Of a DNA stretch of 64,000 nt, positions 9,701 to 21,900 are shown piece after piece (position 1 is the first letter of the stretch; each line of letters begins with the position of its first letter). The translations under genes were made by a program, and so were the position numbers. The notes beneath the pieces are model-generated. The model had not been told where the DNA came from. It did no database searches and saw nothing but the letters and a program-made list of their open reading frames with translations. Origin of the DNA: Chrysemys picta bellii. Its lineage: Eukaryota > Chordata > Testudines > Emydidae. The stretch lies in assembly GCF_011386835.1 (NCBI RefSeq), contig NC_088796.1, forward strand, positions 83,783,468 to 83,847,467, read 5' to 3'.

Positions 9701-11670
9701 CCAGTATATAGATTTCCACATAAACTTTTTTCCCTAGGCCCAGTTGCTAGTCTTTGTTTTGGACTTTTGATCAGAAGGCGATAGACATTCTGGCCTTCTC
9801 TGCCAAGCCAAATAAAAATGTCCTATGTGTTAGACAGAAGCAGGAATTAAAAGGCAGGCAGCCGAGATCACAAGGTCACCAGTAATGTTTATTACTTGTA
9901 TTGGACCTACCACTTTAAAGTAGAGTTCCTGCCTGAGCTGCTGCCTAGCTATGTCCAGAAGTCCAGGAAGCTGGGAAGGGAGATATAAAAGGGGACACAG
10001 CACTTCAAAGCTATCTTCAATTTTCAGGTGTTGTTATGCATTTTCAGTGGTACATTAATATTTTTGTGTGGCTTTAGGCTTCTCCTGTATAAATTCTGTG
10101 TTAAAAAAATATTTTAGTAGTAGAGCATTTTCTGGTTGTTGAGGCAACTTCTGTGTGTTGATTATGTTGTCCTTATTTGAGGATGTTAACTGTAGATGGG
10201 ATGCTTGAAAGGAGGGTTTAGCAAGACTGCAAGAGGTTTTAATACTGTTTGATATAACTACACATTAAAATTTGGGGGAAGATAAGGGCATATCTTTTAT
10301 TCTTTCTTTAAAATGAGATAATTGGAAGTCCAAAAGAAATATTACATATCAGACTGAGATTTCTTCTTAAAATTATTTTTTTAAGGCTTAGTTAACTTTT
10401 AAAACATTTTGAAGCCTTTCCTCTCTCTATAACTGACATGCAAATTCTTGAAATTACCAGTGATTTTAACCTTATTAAATATGTTCATATTCTGGAATTG
10501 TTAATAGAACACTCTATTTAGACAATGCATTTACTAAAGTTCTAGAAATTGTTTAAGATGTGTGTGAAACTTGTTCTCAATGGAATTATCCAGTGCATCT
10601 CAGTTGTGGCAACGAGAATTGAAGTGTTCTCCTAGGCAAAATGTAGAGTAGTTATTTAGATTTTGGTGGAAACTTCAGATTTCTTTTTTCTCCTCCATTA
10701 TTGGCCATCTTGTATAAGACTGTTTTTATATTTGTTCTTTTATTTTTAACTATTTTAATTATTAATTTTTTTTGTGAATAACATAGAAACCAGATAGAAC
10801 AGCTTGTACCTGATTAGGTTGAAGCACTGTAAACCTACCTTGTTTGCTCCTCTAATCTATTTTGTACATTTCATTATCTTGCTAATATTTAGTTTAAAAA
10901 ATAAATGCTGAAATGTTGTGGATAGTTGAATTCCTCTTTATTAGCTTCTTAAGAATATTTAAGCAAAGAATTTTTGTTTATCTATTTATTGCTTACAACA
11001 AGTTGATGTCATGTAACGTTATCAGATATACAACCATCTGACAGTAGAGTTGCTAGAAGCCTTGAGAATAGGTCTGTTTAAGTGCACTTGCATAATAGTT
11101 GTCAATTTAACATGTATGGTTTTTAGGATGGACTTGCAGCTCTTTCAAAGCATAGTATATAGTTAAAATGTATAGTCAGTTTTGAGGTTTTTTAATTGTC
11201 CTTGCTCAAAAGAGCTGGTGGTAAAACACATAGTTCTGGCCTGGAAAAGCAATGAGTACATGGACAGTCAGTTTTCCCGTTGAACAGATATTTATTTGAT
11301 TTTTGGGCCTGATCCTGGAGAATCTGAGAGCCTTCTACACCTTCCAGGATTGGGCTCATTATGAGCAGCTTGCTTCATGCATTCAGATACTTAGGACCCA
11401 CTGTCCTTGCTACTAGGCTATTAAATCTCTTACACACACACTGTAATATAAATGTTTTTCTGACTTAAAGTTGAACCAAAGATGATAAACAGCTTTTCCC
11501 AGTGGAAAGAACAAAAAAGCTCAAATGAAGCTTACATTTTAAAAGGTTTTATACTTTTATCTAATACATTACGACCATTGAAATGCAGTCAAATGGATGA
11601 AGGGTCACCTAGCAACAAGTGGTTGAAAAATGGTATCCTGGTTTTGACTGGTATTTGTTTTTGGGTGGTT
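6751..11670. other. long non-coding stretch, no gene recognised
   Basis: AT-rich sequence with only short frames. A slightly GC-richer part at about 8400-8640 has a plausible acceptor (before 8490) and a GTGAGTG donor (8572), so it could hold a non-coding exon, but there is no direct support. A 21-base direct duplication containing TAAATTGGTGTAAAT occurs at about 9240-9280. Confidence 0.5.
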
Positions 11671-12225
11671 GAACATAAGAACGGCCATGCTGGGTCAGAC
11701 CAAAGGTCCATCTAGCCCAGTATCCTGTCTTCTGACAGTGGCCAATGTCAGGTCCAGAGGGAATGAACAGAACCGGTAATCATCAAGTGATCCATCCCCT
11801 GTTGCCCATTCCCAGCTTCTGGCATACAGAGGCTAGGGACACCATCTCTGCCCATCTTGGCTAATAGCCATTGATAGCCTTATCCTCCATTAATTTATCT
11901 AGTTCTTTTTTGAACCCTAGTGTAGTCTTGGCCTTCACAACATCCTCTGGCAAAGAGTTCCACAAGTTGACTGTGTGTTGTGTGAAGAAATACTTTTGTT
12001 TGCTGCCTATTAATTTCATTTGGTGACTCCTAGTTCTTGTGTTATGTGAAGGAGGAAATAACACGTCTTTATTTATTTTCTCCACACTAGTCATGATTTT
12101 ATAGACCTCAATCATATCCCCCCTTAGTCGTCTCTTTTCCGAGCTGAAAAGTCCCAGTGTCTAAGGATGGAGATTCCAATACCAAATCTATCCCTTTCTT
12201 AATGATTTCCAACATTCTGTTAGCA
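11671..12225 (-). mobile_element. CR1 LINE 3' fragment
   Basis: The right-to-left reading gives the C-terminal CR1 reverse-transcriptase tail (for example [20 protein letters not shown] then NLWNSLPEDVV) followed by the CR1 3' end, whose terminal GTTCTTATGTTC lies at 11671-11682 on -. It is 5'-truncated; after about 12165 it appears internally deleted, resuming with an upstream CR1 piece (CATTCTGTTAGC). Confidence 0.85.
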
Positions 12226-12721
12226 AGGTTGGTATTGGAGCACAGTTGTTCATCTAGAAGAATGATCAATGTCCTGCCAAAAGGAAGTGAAGAGAATATG
12301 AGAAGTTGACATGTCCACAGCTGAAAAACAAAGATTGACTCTAGAAGCTCACATTTAATTTATGTAAACTATTTTGATTTGGCATTCTGCAAACTAGTCA
12401 TAATTAAAGCTAATGGTTCCAGTGACTTGAGGAAGTATGTTGGGAGGGGAAGCGGGGGAGGGTAATTGAGTTAATAGTTTATTGTTTTATTCCTTTCTGT
12501 TTGAGAGCTAATTACATTTTTGAGAACTTGAAGACATGGTAAGTTGTGAAACTGTTTCAGAAAACAAACTGTAGAGCACTATGAAATTTAACCTTGGTGA
12601 AAGAAATATTCCCTTAACATAAAAATAAATATACCTTTAATAAATATAAGTCTGTAAGGCAAGAATTTAAATTGATTTGAATTAATGTAAGGTGACAAAT
12701 TTTGATGCATGTATCCTATTC
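12226..12721. other. non-coding, nothing recognised
   Basis: AT-rich sequence between a CR1 fragment and a GC-rich MITE. No gene or repeat structure is seen. Confidence 0.45.
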
Positions 12722-12923
12722 CTAGTTTTACTACCCACCTGGCGGCGGCCGAGCACGGCTGGCCCCAGCGGCTCCGGCTCCAGCTCCAGCCCAGACCCAA
12801 GCCCCACGACCCTTCCCTATTTTCCCGGATACATCTGGCTTTTTGGAATTTCCTCACGGACGGGGATTTGAGGACCAAAAAGCCGGACATGTCTGGGAAA
12901 ATCCGGGCGTATGGTAACCCTAG
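12722..12923. mobile_element. MITE-like repeat with GC-rich interior
   Basis: The ends CTAGTTTTACTACCC and (reversed) CTAGGGTTACCATACGCCC are diverged inverted repeats. The interior has GC-rich CCGGCT/CCAGCTCC runs and a CCGGACATGTCTGGG palindrome. No certain target duplication is seen and no coding role is inferred. Confidence 0.4.
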
Positions 12924-12948
12924 CAGAGTATATTAATATTGTATGTTG

Positions 12949-13397
12949 TAGGGTTGGCCAAACTTACTGACCCTCTGAAGTTCGAGAAATCTTCAGAAGT
13001 TCGAGAGCCGGGCGTGCCTGCCAGGGCTCAGGGCTTCTGCCTTGTGGGCAGGGGAGTCTTGGGACTTTTGCCCCATGGGAGGCACCTGCCAGGGCTAGGG
13101 GCTTCAGCCCCACATCAGGGTGATGAGACTAGGGGCTTCAGCCACGTGGGATGTGCCTACCACAGGGCTGAAGCCCTAAGATGCCTCCTCCCCGCGGGGC
13201 AGAAGCCACGAGCCTCACCACCCTACTGCAGGGCTGAAGCTCCACCGCCTTGCTGCAGGGCTGAAGCCCCAAGCCCCAGCGGTTGCCTCCTGCACGTCTG
13301 AAGCCCTGAGACGCCCCCCACAGTCTGGTCGGTGGAGAGTGGGGGTTTCCGTGAGCCACACTTTAAGTGTAAAAGAGTCGCAGTTTGGCTACCCTTG
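12949..13397. mobile_element. hAT-type MITE, 449 bp, with internal minisatellite
   Basis: Inverted ends TAGGGTTGGCCAAACT and, reversed, CAAGGGTAGCCAAACT are flanked by an 8-bp duplication, GTATGTTG (12941-12948) and GTATATTG (13398-13405), 7 of 8 matching. Eight bases is the hAT signature. The interior repeats GGGGCTTCAGCC / AGGGCTGAAGCC about eight times in both orientations. Confidence 0.75.
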
Positions 13398-13537
13398 GTA
13401 TATTGGCTGCATCTTTAAGTTTTAAAAATTACAAGGTTTATAAATCCTGAAAATTTTAGATATCCAGCCATTACTACATTGTGTGGAGTTTTTTGATTTG
13501 CCATTAAAATATATTCTTTAAAAAATTAATCTTGAAC

Positions 13538-13860
13538 AACATAAGAATGGGCATACTGGGTCAGACCAGTGGATCCATTTAGCCCAGTATCCTGTCTTCC
13601 GAGGGTGGCCAGTGCCAGGTGCTTCAGAGGGAATGAACAGAATAGGCAGGCACTAAGTGATCCATGGCTTTTTGTCCACTCCCAGCTTCTGGCAGTCAGA
13701 AACCAGGGCCGCACAGAGCATGGGGCTGTGTCCCTGACCATCTTGGTTAATAGCCATTGATGGACCTATCCTACATGAACTTACCTAGTTCTTTTTTGAA
13801 CCCTATTATAGTTTTGACCTTAAAACATCCCTAGGCAATGAGTTCTACAGGTTGACTAAA
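13538..13860 (-). mobile_element. CR1 LINE 3' end fragment
   Basis: Only the terminal 3' part of a CR1 remains, in minus orientation: the CTTATGTT tail at the left and the CAATGGCTATTAACCAAGATGG region inside, related to the 11.7-kb copy. It is 5'-truncated and more diverged. Confidence 0.8.
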
Positions 13861-16800
13861 ATAAGTTTATTTTTTAAATGGATTTGAGTTTTCTGACAGG
13901 TCTGTCTAGACCACAATTTATTTTTGCTTATGGGTTGGTTATGAATCTAGTCACACTTCTGCTTTCTTAGCTTGCCACTGAAACATGACAAATTGCAGTA
14001 TTTTCACTTTGAGATAAGTTGGGGCCAGAATATAGTTCTGATGTCTTCTCAGCTTTTTATATCCCACTGTTTGATTTTATATCTGTAAGGAAGTATGTGA
14101 ACACAAGTATGCCTCAATTAATGTTTGCATATATTTGCATGGTTCTTCTCACATTTTGTAATTCTGAAAAGTTCTTATTTCTCTTCCTTTGCTTGGCATT
14201 CATGGACTAGAAAATTACAACTAAAGTGGTCAACGTTTCCTGCAGACTTGCTGAGACAAAACTTCTCCAGTGCAACTGACTTTCACATCTACCCTTCCCC
14301 TTTAATAATGTGATGACCACTGCACCAGCCAGATTCTAAAAAGTTAATCAGCTATAATAATGACTCTTCTCGTGGCATAAAACTCTTCATTTGGCATAAG
14401 AAAAAAGCCTGTTTTAGGCTTGGCAGGAGTTAGGATCCTAGTAATGCCGATGAGACTGTTCAGCAACCAGAACTTCTATTAATCCCATATGCTCACATAA
14501 TTTGACTGAAATTTGAAGTGCCATTGAAAGATCTGCACCTGTGTTTTTGAACAGAGTGAGAGTTTGTAATATGGTACAAACACACTACAGATTTCTGATA
14601 CAGTTATTAGTGTAAAGGTCACAAAGTGACCTTCACATTGTTAATATCAACACACAGCCTTGCACAAAGATACAGATAGTTCTTCTGTAATTGTAGTGAT
14701 TTATTTTACTTACCATTAATGGGACAACTACATTAACACTTGACAGAAAACATTGTGCTTTTAAGTCCTGTAAGTATACACTCATTTCAGCGTTGTCTGT
14801 GATTGTGTTCACTTAGTTTAGTGTTGACTTGGATATGAATGAGTGTATGCACACAGGTGCGTGCTTGCGTGCATGCACACACATAGTATATGAGAGAGAA
14901 ATTTTAAAAGAAAATACACATGATAGTGGAAAATATGAGTAGTGATCAGTATAAGATGGTATACTTACAGTATAAGATCAGTGTACTTACAGGCCTCAGT
15001 GAATCTGGCTCAAGTTTGAGTTAGGGATGACCATTCATAACTAACTAGACCTTGGGGCAATCCTTTGTTTTTTGTTTCTTGGGATGTGAGAGGTTTGTTT
15101 CTTACAGGACTTAGGTAAATTCCCTCCTTAGACTGTAATCACATTTTTAAAATACTGCTGCAAGGTTCAGCTGTTCTGAAGTGAGGGCAAGGTTTGTCCA
15201 TTACATATAGCCAAATAAAGTAAGTTATATTGCTTACCTCTTTGAAGAACCTGAAGCAAATTCTTTGCTAGTGTACGATGGTAAAGATCCCTTGAAGTCG
15301 GTGGAGCTACACCAACTTACAGAGGATTTTTCTTAGCAGAGAATTTGACTTCATGGCTTTAAGTTGTCTGTTTTAACATATTAAGTGGATCCTTGAACTT
15401 GGGTCTGAGACATGTCCTTTCTTTGAGGAACTAAAACTCTTCACTCCTTTACTTCTTCACATTGAAATTATTTTTTGCCCTCTCCTTCTTCCCCCACTCT
15501 CCACAAATGCCACGAGGGCACTCCAGACTTCAGGGAGTTTTTCACACTGCTGCAGGCATGTTCTAAAAGTCATCAGAAACTTCAAGGTCTCTTCATCTTT
15601 TCAGACAGAGTGGGCTCGTCGGGGTCTTTTCCTTGGTGGGATTATTTTTGTTTTTGTTATTGCCCACTCACCATCCCTACTTAAATTGGTTTCATATCGC
15701 TTTTCCTGGAGGGGGAAGGCAGTTTATTCAAAGTGGATTTTTGTTTTCTTTTCATTATTGCTATTGTGGTATGTGCATTTTTTTTTAATACAAAAATAAT
15801 GTCCTTTACCAGTAGAGTTGTCTTCAAGGGCAGACTGGTCTTGGACGCTGGGGTACTGAAAGCATTCTGATCTACATAGTAAATGGTTTGTGTGTTTGCC
15901 TACTGTGAAGGATGTGAACAATTTAGGGTCCACTAACTCATGAACCACTGGCATAATACTGTACAGCATTTAAAAACCTGGCATCTTAGCTGTCTAATGA
16001 TGTATAGCAGTTTTTTCTGCCCTTGGTATTTGATAAAATATTGAACCTTTAAAATTACAAGGAAATTCTTTATCTTCCTCATCCCCTCCCCTCATCTTAA
16101 GAAAAAGAACTCCACATACTTTTCAGCTCTGCTATTACATCTGTTGCTTAAATTTTAGCACCAACAAATTATTTTGGAGTCCTTCCACTGATAGAAGGAG
16201 AGCATGAGATTACACTTTGGAGGATCTCCCAAAATAATAAACGGTGTGTGTATGGTGAGGGAAACGGTATTTCTCTGTGTATTGATTGAGATATCAATTT
16301 TAAAAATGTGTGGATGGTATGTTATTCGAGCATTCATACATGTAGGTGGTTGGGTGCACAGATAGTCCAGTATCTTTTGTTCCTAATGAAATGCATTGCT
16401 TAATTACCACAAAAATGCTTTATGACATTGCTTCTGGAAGAGCATCTGCTGCTCTAAAGTGTCCGTGCCCTAGTTCATCATAGTTTTTTGGGAAACAATT
16501 TGTATAAGTCCAGAAAATGACAGTTTTATTTTAAAAGTGGAATCTGAAGCTAAGTTGGATTTGTTCTTTCATTTGCTCAGTGTTGGACTGATCCTTGACA
16601 CACACCCTTCTTCCCACCCCCGACAGTTGGAATCCTTGTTCTTTGCTGGACTTCATGATGAGAGACTTACTAGTATGCTTTAACTGAAATTGTATTGAAC
16701 TGTTGGAGTTAATATTTACTATTGCATGTTAAAGTTTAATTAGTATCATAATCACTCATTTAGGCAGAAAATAAGATGAAATCTCCTGTCAGAGGAGTTT

Positions 16801-17479
16801 TTAATAAATATATATCACCAAACACACCACTCTGTTAATAAAGAGTTCAGGTTGCTCAAATATATTTTCTATCAACACAGTCACTAAAAATCAAGGAAAT
16901 CTCTAGTTAAGTCTACATTAGTATCCAGACCAACTTCAGCATTCATGCTTTATCACTCAATTATGGCAATTAGAACATTCATAGACTTTTCAGCTCCACA
17001 GTAACCTCTCTTTCAATTCCAACATGTAACCATTCATAATGCATATGTTCCTTTCCTCACAAATATTCAAATGCCCAACTATGTAATGTTGGAGTTAAGG
17101 TTTTTTGTGAGAGTGCAGGAATTGGATATGTCCTTTTTCGGACTCTCACTGACAAACCTTACTGAAGTTTGTGGGAGGCTGGGGAATGGTGGAAAGTGAA
17201 AGAGATCAGTTTTGGCCATGCTAAATTTAAATTGAGAGCAAGACACCGGGAGGAAGTGTCACAGAGGCAGGATGAGATGCAAAATAGGACTGAGGGAGTA
17301 GAAAGGTACGATAATTGTTGAGGCTACATGAGAAGATGCAGTCACCCAAACACAAAGTGTGGTTTGTTAGTTATGAGCAGGAACTGTGTGCTGCAATTGT
17401 TTGTGATGCTGTGTTCTTTTGTATTCTGTATTAAGCTTATCTTGGCCAACTGATAGGTCTAAAATGTAACTGTAAATGG
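13861..17479. other. non-coding, no gene or clear repeat
   Basis: AT-rich unique DNA with short frames only. No exon with homology to the neighbouring gene is recognised. Confidence 0.5.
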
Positions 17480-18490
17480 GGAATCATCATTGAGCAGGTA
17501 TATTTCCAGTAGGATCTCACAGGGACCACTTCTTGGCCCTATTCTATTTAATATTTTGATCAATGGCCTGCAAAAAACATAAAATCATCACTGATTTGCA
17601 GATGGCACAAACATTGGGGTAGTGGCAAATGAGGAAGAAGACAGGTCACTGATTCATAGCAATCTGGCTTGCGTGGTAAACTGGGTTAAAGCAAACCATA
17701 TGCCTTTCAGTAAAGTTAAATGTAAATGTATACATGTAGGAATAAAGTACATGTAGATGGTACTTATGGAATGGGGACTTTATCCTCTGAAGCAGTGACT
17801 TTGAAAAAGATTTGGGGGTCATAGTGGATAATTAGATGAACATGAGCTCCCAGTATGATGCTGTGGCCAAAAGGGCTATTGCAATCCTGGGGTGCATAAA
17901 CTGGGGAGTCTAGAATAGGAGTGAAGAGTTTGTTACCTCAATATTTGGCACTAGTGCAGACACTGCTTAAATAGTATGTCCAGTTTTGGTGCCCACAATT
18001 CAAGAAAGATGTTGATAAATTGGAGAGCATTTGGAGAAGACACATGAGGATGATTAAAGGATTAGAAAACATGCCTTACAGTGATAGACTCAAAGATCTC
18101 AAGCTATTTTGCTTAACAAAGAGAAGATTAAGGGGTGACTTGATCACAGTCTATAAGTGCCTATAAGGGGAACAAATATTTAGCATTAGGCTCTTCAGAC
18201 TATAAGAGAAAGGTATAACATGATCCAGTGGTTGGAAGTTGAAGCTAGACAAATTCAGACTGGAAATAAGGCATAGATTTTTAATAGCGACAGTAATTAA
18301 CCATTGGAACAATTGACCCAGAGTCATGGTGGCTTCTCCATCATGGAACATTTTTAAATCAAGATTGGATGTTTTTCTAAGAAATATGCTCTAGGAATTA
18401 TTTTGGGGAGGTTCTATGGCCTGTGTTATACCTGAGGTCAGACTTATATGATCACAACGGTCCTTTCTGGCCTTGGAATCTATGACAGTA
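17480..18490 (+). mobile_element. CR1 LINE fragment, decayed
   Basis: Plus-strand CR1 with a broken reverse-transcriptase region: remnants of SGTTSWPYSI-LINGL, then KDLGVIVDN, the CPVLVPTI / QFKKDVDKLESI region, the RLRGDLI region and the GRFYGLCYT 3' tail. Many stops and indels interrupt it. It ends in CTTGGAATCTATGAC, a different tail from the CTTATGTTC copies, which marks an older subfamily. Confidence 0.8.
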
Positions 18491-18721
18491 TGGGAACAAT
18501 AAAAGAGAGCAGTTTAAGAGCTGAGTTTTTGACTTAAAAAAAAAAAAAGAGTATTTGAGGAATGGTTTGAAGAACTATAAATAAATTACTGAATTATAGT
18601 AGACTAAAGTAGCTATCAATACCCTTTCAAAAACAATTCATTTACTTATCTTTCTTACTAAATCCATAAAAGGAAAATTTGAAGCACAGGATTTCTGCAA
18701 GCTGATGGCTGTCCACAGAAA

Positions 18722-18911
18722 GTCATAGAATCATAGAATACCAGGGTTGGAAGGGACCTAAGTAGGTCATCTAGTCCAACCCCCTGCTCAAAGCAAGACC
18801 AATCCCCAGACAGATTTTTGCCCCAGATCCCTAAACAGCCCCCTCAAGCATTGAGCTCACAACCCTGGGTTTAGTAGGCCAGTGCTCAAACTACTGAGCT
18901 ATCCCTCCCCC
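18722..18911 (-). mobile_element. tRNA-derived SINE with CR1-type tail
   Basis: On - the element opens with a tRNA-like head: A box TAGCTCAGTAGTTTGAGCA (18883-18901) and B box GGTTGTGAGCTCAATGC (18848-18864). After a GGGGGCTG linker it ends in a CR1-like tail (GGACTAGATGACC, CCTTCCAACCCTGG and ATTCTATGATTCTATGA). Such SINEs borrow CR1 machinery by matching its 3' end (known for turtle SINEs). No target duplication is obvious. Confidence 0.75.
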
Positions 18912-21900
18912 ATCCCATAGATGTAAAAGCTGTAAGTTGTTGTTTGTAAGTCCATGAGTGATGTTACCAATTTCTTCGAATTGTTTTCTTGTTTTCACAG
19001 TTGAACGGGCTTTCCAAAGTGCTACCTTTTAGTTTTTTGCAGGCCAGGATATAGTTATATGAACTAAAATATAGCCAGCATAGCAGATATGATACTAGAT
19101 ACTGCCATGAAAACGGAAGCTTCAGGAGCAGTGAATGGCCAGATTATTTTTGCATTGATCTTTATTTATAGCCCTAGCCCCTTTGCTGCTCTACCGTTCT
19201 TGTTTTCTTTCTGCCTCTTGGTGAATCCTGCTATGCACCAAATTAGGAGATGTCATAGAACTCCAGCATAAGGGCTAGTACCACGGAAACTGATACAGCA
19301 GCAAATATTATTTTGATATGTTAGATATCCACATTACTAAAACAAAATGCTAATTATGTGTATTAAGATATTTCAGTTCAGAAGCTCTAACCTACCTTTT
19401 TATATACTGAGTTGTTCTATTTTAGAACTCTTGAACCATACAGGCTACTCATGAGAATGCATTCTGAAAACAATCTCTGGACAGCATATGCAGTTTTGGC
19501 AGTTCATTACTATTTGGCTATTTAACATTAACCTGTGGTTTGTGTTTGTGTGTGTTAAAATAAATTCATTGATAAAACTAGACTATATTGAGGCAGTGTG
19601 GCTGGTTTTTGTATGAGTGAAGTGTTTGCATTAGCAGCAAGTGTATATACGTTTTACAGCAGCAGACCACTGGAATGGAAACTATATTTTGGTGAGAAAA
19701 GTGGATGTTTAAGCTAGGATGATACCGTTCCAGGACTTAAAATAATAAATAATTAATAATAATAAAACAATGGGGTGAGCTGCTTTTAAGTTTCCTTGTC
19801 TGGAGGCTTTCTTCTAAATTTCTTTCCTTTCTGTTGTTCCTTCAACAACTGTTTCAGTTTCAAAAGGCTAGTTACAGGAAGGAGTAAACATGAGTGAGGT
19901 TAGGTATATATACATCTGTGGTTCTACTGGTAAATGATATAAAGAGGAAGTAGCGCAGTTATTTTTAGTCAATTATCCTAAATTCTCAGAAGTACATTAG
20001 TAGGTTAATGTTTCATACAGTTTGTTTTATCGTAGAGGTGTGAGCATTTTCCCTTTTATAATGCTGAAGGATTTATGTTCAATTTATGTAAAAGAATTAC
20101 AGTAAAATTAAAGTTTCCTTTGAAGATGAATATAATGAATTTAACTTCTTTCCATTCTTTCATTCATCTGTAATCTAGTGGATGTTTTCTTTGACCTTTG
20201 ATAATTTAGTCACAGTTGTCAAAATAATTAGCTGGACATTTTTTATTGAAAATTTACGAAGAGTGATTGTTCAGACTGTAACTTTTTGGGTTTAAAAAAA
20301 AAGTCACCATACTTAAATAACTTACCAAAAGAAACCATTTTTCAGTATGGGCTTTGAAATCTTAGCTGGTATAGAAGAATGTAATTTAATATTTTAACAG
20401 GTTGAAAATATAAAACATTCTCTATGGAACTCCTGCATCTTGTGGTTTTAAGGCTTTTGTGAAAGATTTAGGACAGATGGTAGATCCTGAGGGATGCTTG
20501 GATTTGTTTGAATCTGTGGAATTGATGGGAATGTCAATTTGATATTCAAGTCCCAGTGCTCTAATGTGTGTAACTGTGTCATAGCTATTGGCAAACTATG
20601 AACAGCAGTTTATTTGCGTGGTATTACTACAGATGTCTCCTGGACAGGCAGGCAGCCAATAGAAATGGGATTAAACAAGAAAAGTCCATGAAAGCTCCTG
20701 TGGAATTAATCCTCACCACTGCTCCATTGCATTCAGAATACTGTTCTAAATTGATAGACTTCAATTTAAAATATGATTACATTATTATTAAATTGAGATT
20801 TTTTTCACCTTTACCCCAATGAAGTGCCTCTATGAAATCATATAATTAAACAATTATCATGAAAAATACAATCTGTTGTATTCAGATGTCTTCAAAGGCT
20901 ACAGTACTTACTTCATTCTGGCTGATTGGGAGAAGATTTCCTGGCAGCTAGTGTCAGGCTGGAGGAGATTCTCACTTTGAGGCCCTTAACCTCACTGGCC
21001 AACAACTACCTAGGTATGCCCATTGTGAAGGTCATTGGTGCAAACGTAGAAGATATAAAAATGTAAAGGAAAAATTAATCACCTTCCTATGGACCAGAGT
21101 GATCCTTTAGGGTCAGCCCAGAGTACATGGGAATTGTGGCTCCCCTCCGTCTGTGGTGATGGTAGTAGGGGCAGAAGTAAATAACTGCAGCCCTGAAAAA
21201 GGTGAATGGCGTACCACCTCTTTTTGCCTCTATTGGGGAGAGCGGTCATGGCTCTGCCCCATCTCTTCTCACTTGCTGTGGAGGGACCTAGAGCAGCTGT
21301 CTTCCTTACACCCTGCATGGCCATGTTAGAGAGAGCAACTATGTAGCCCTAAATGTTGGTGGTTAAATTTTAAACTACACATTGGCATGTACGTTACAAG
21401 ACTCTGTTTATAGTCACGGTCTTTCCATTAAGTAATCAGTCACAAAATGGACCACATCTTTGGTGCAGCATAGAAAGGAGAAGTTGTTTCATGGTTATTA
21501 AAAAATGTAATGGAAATTGTTTATTTGTTGAAGGGACTCTTTAAATCCAGTGTTTGCAACCCAAATATTTCAGTATTTTTCTAGTTTAGGAGACCTTGTA
21601 AGTGAAATTGATCTGAAACAAATATGAGCCTGACTGTTCTATTTCCATCCTCCGAGATTATTCAAGTGGAAAAGGAACCACACAGTGCAGTATACATATT
21701 AAAAAAATAAAAATACAAAATTGTATTTAAACAAAACAAACCACCATGTACATCAGTGTCAGATGTTGTGAAGGCTGATGTAATCAAGTATGAAAGAAAC
21801 CTGAATCAGATGCAGTTAGCAGAACTATTGTATACTTTTTCACAGTTCAGATTCTCTGATGTATTCTGAAAATTGATTTAAATTTTCAAGCAAATCAAGT

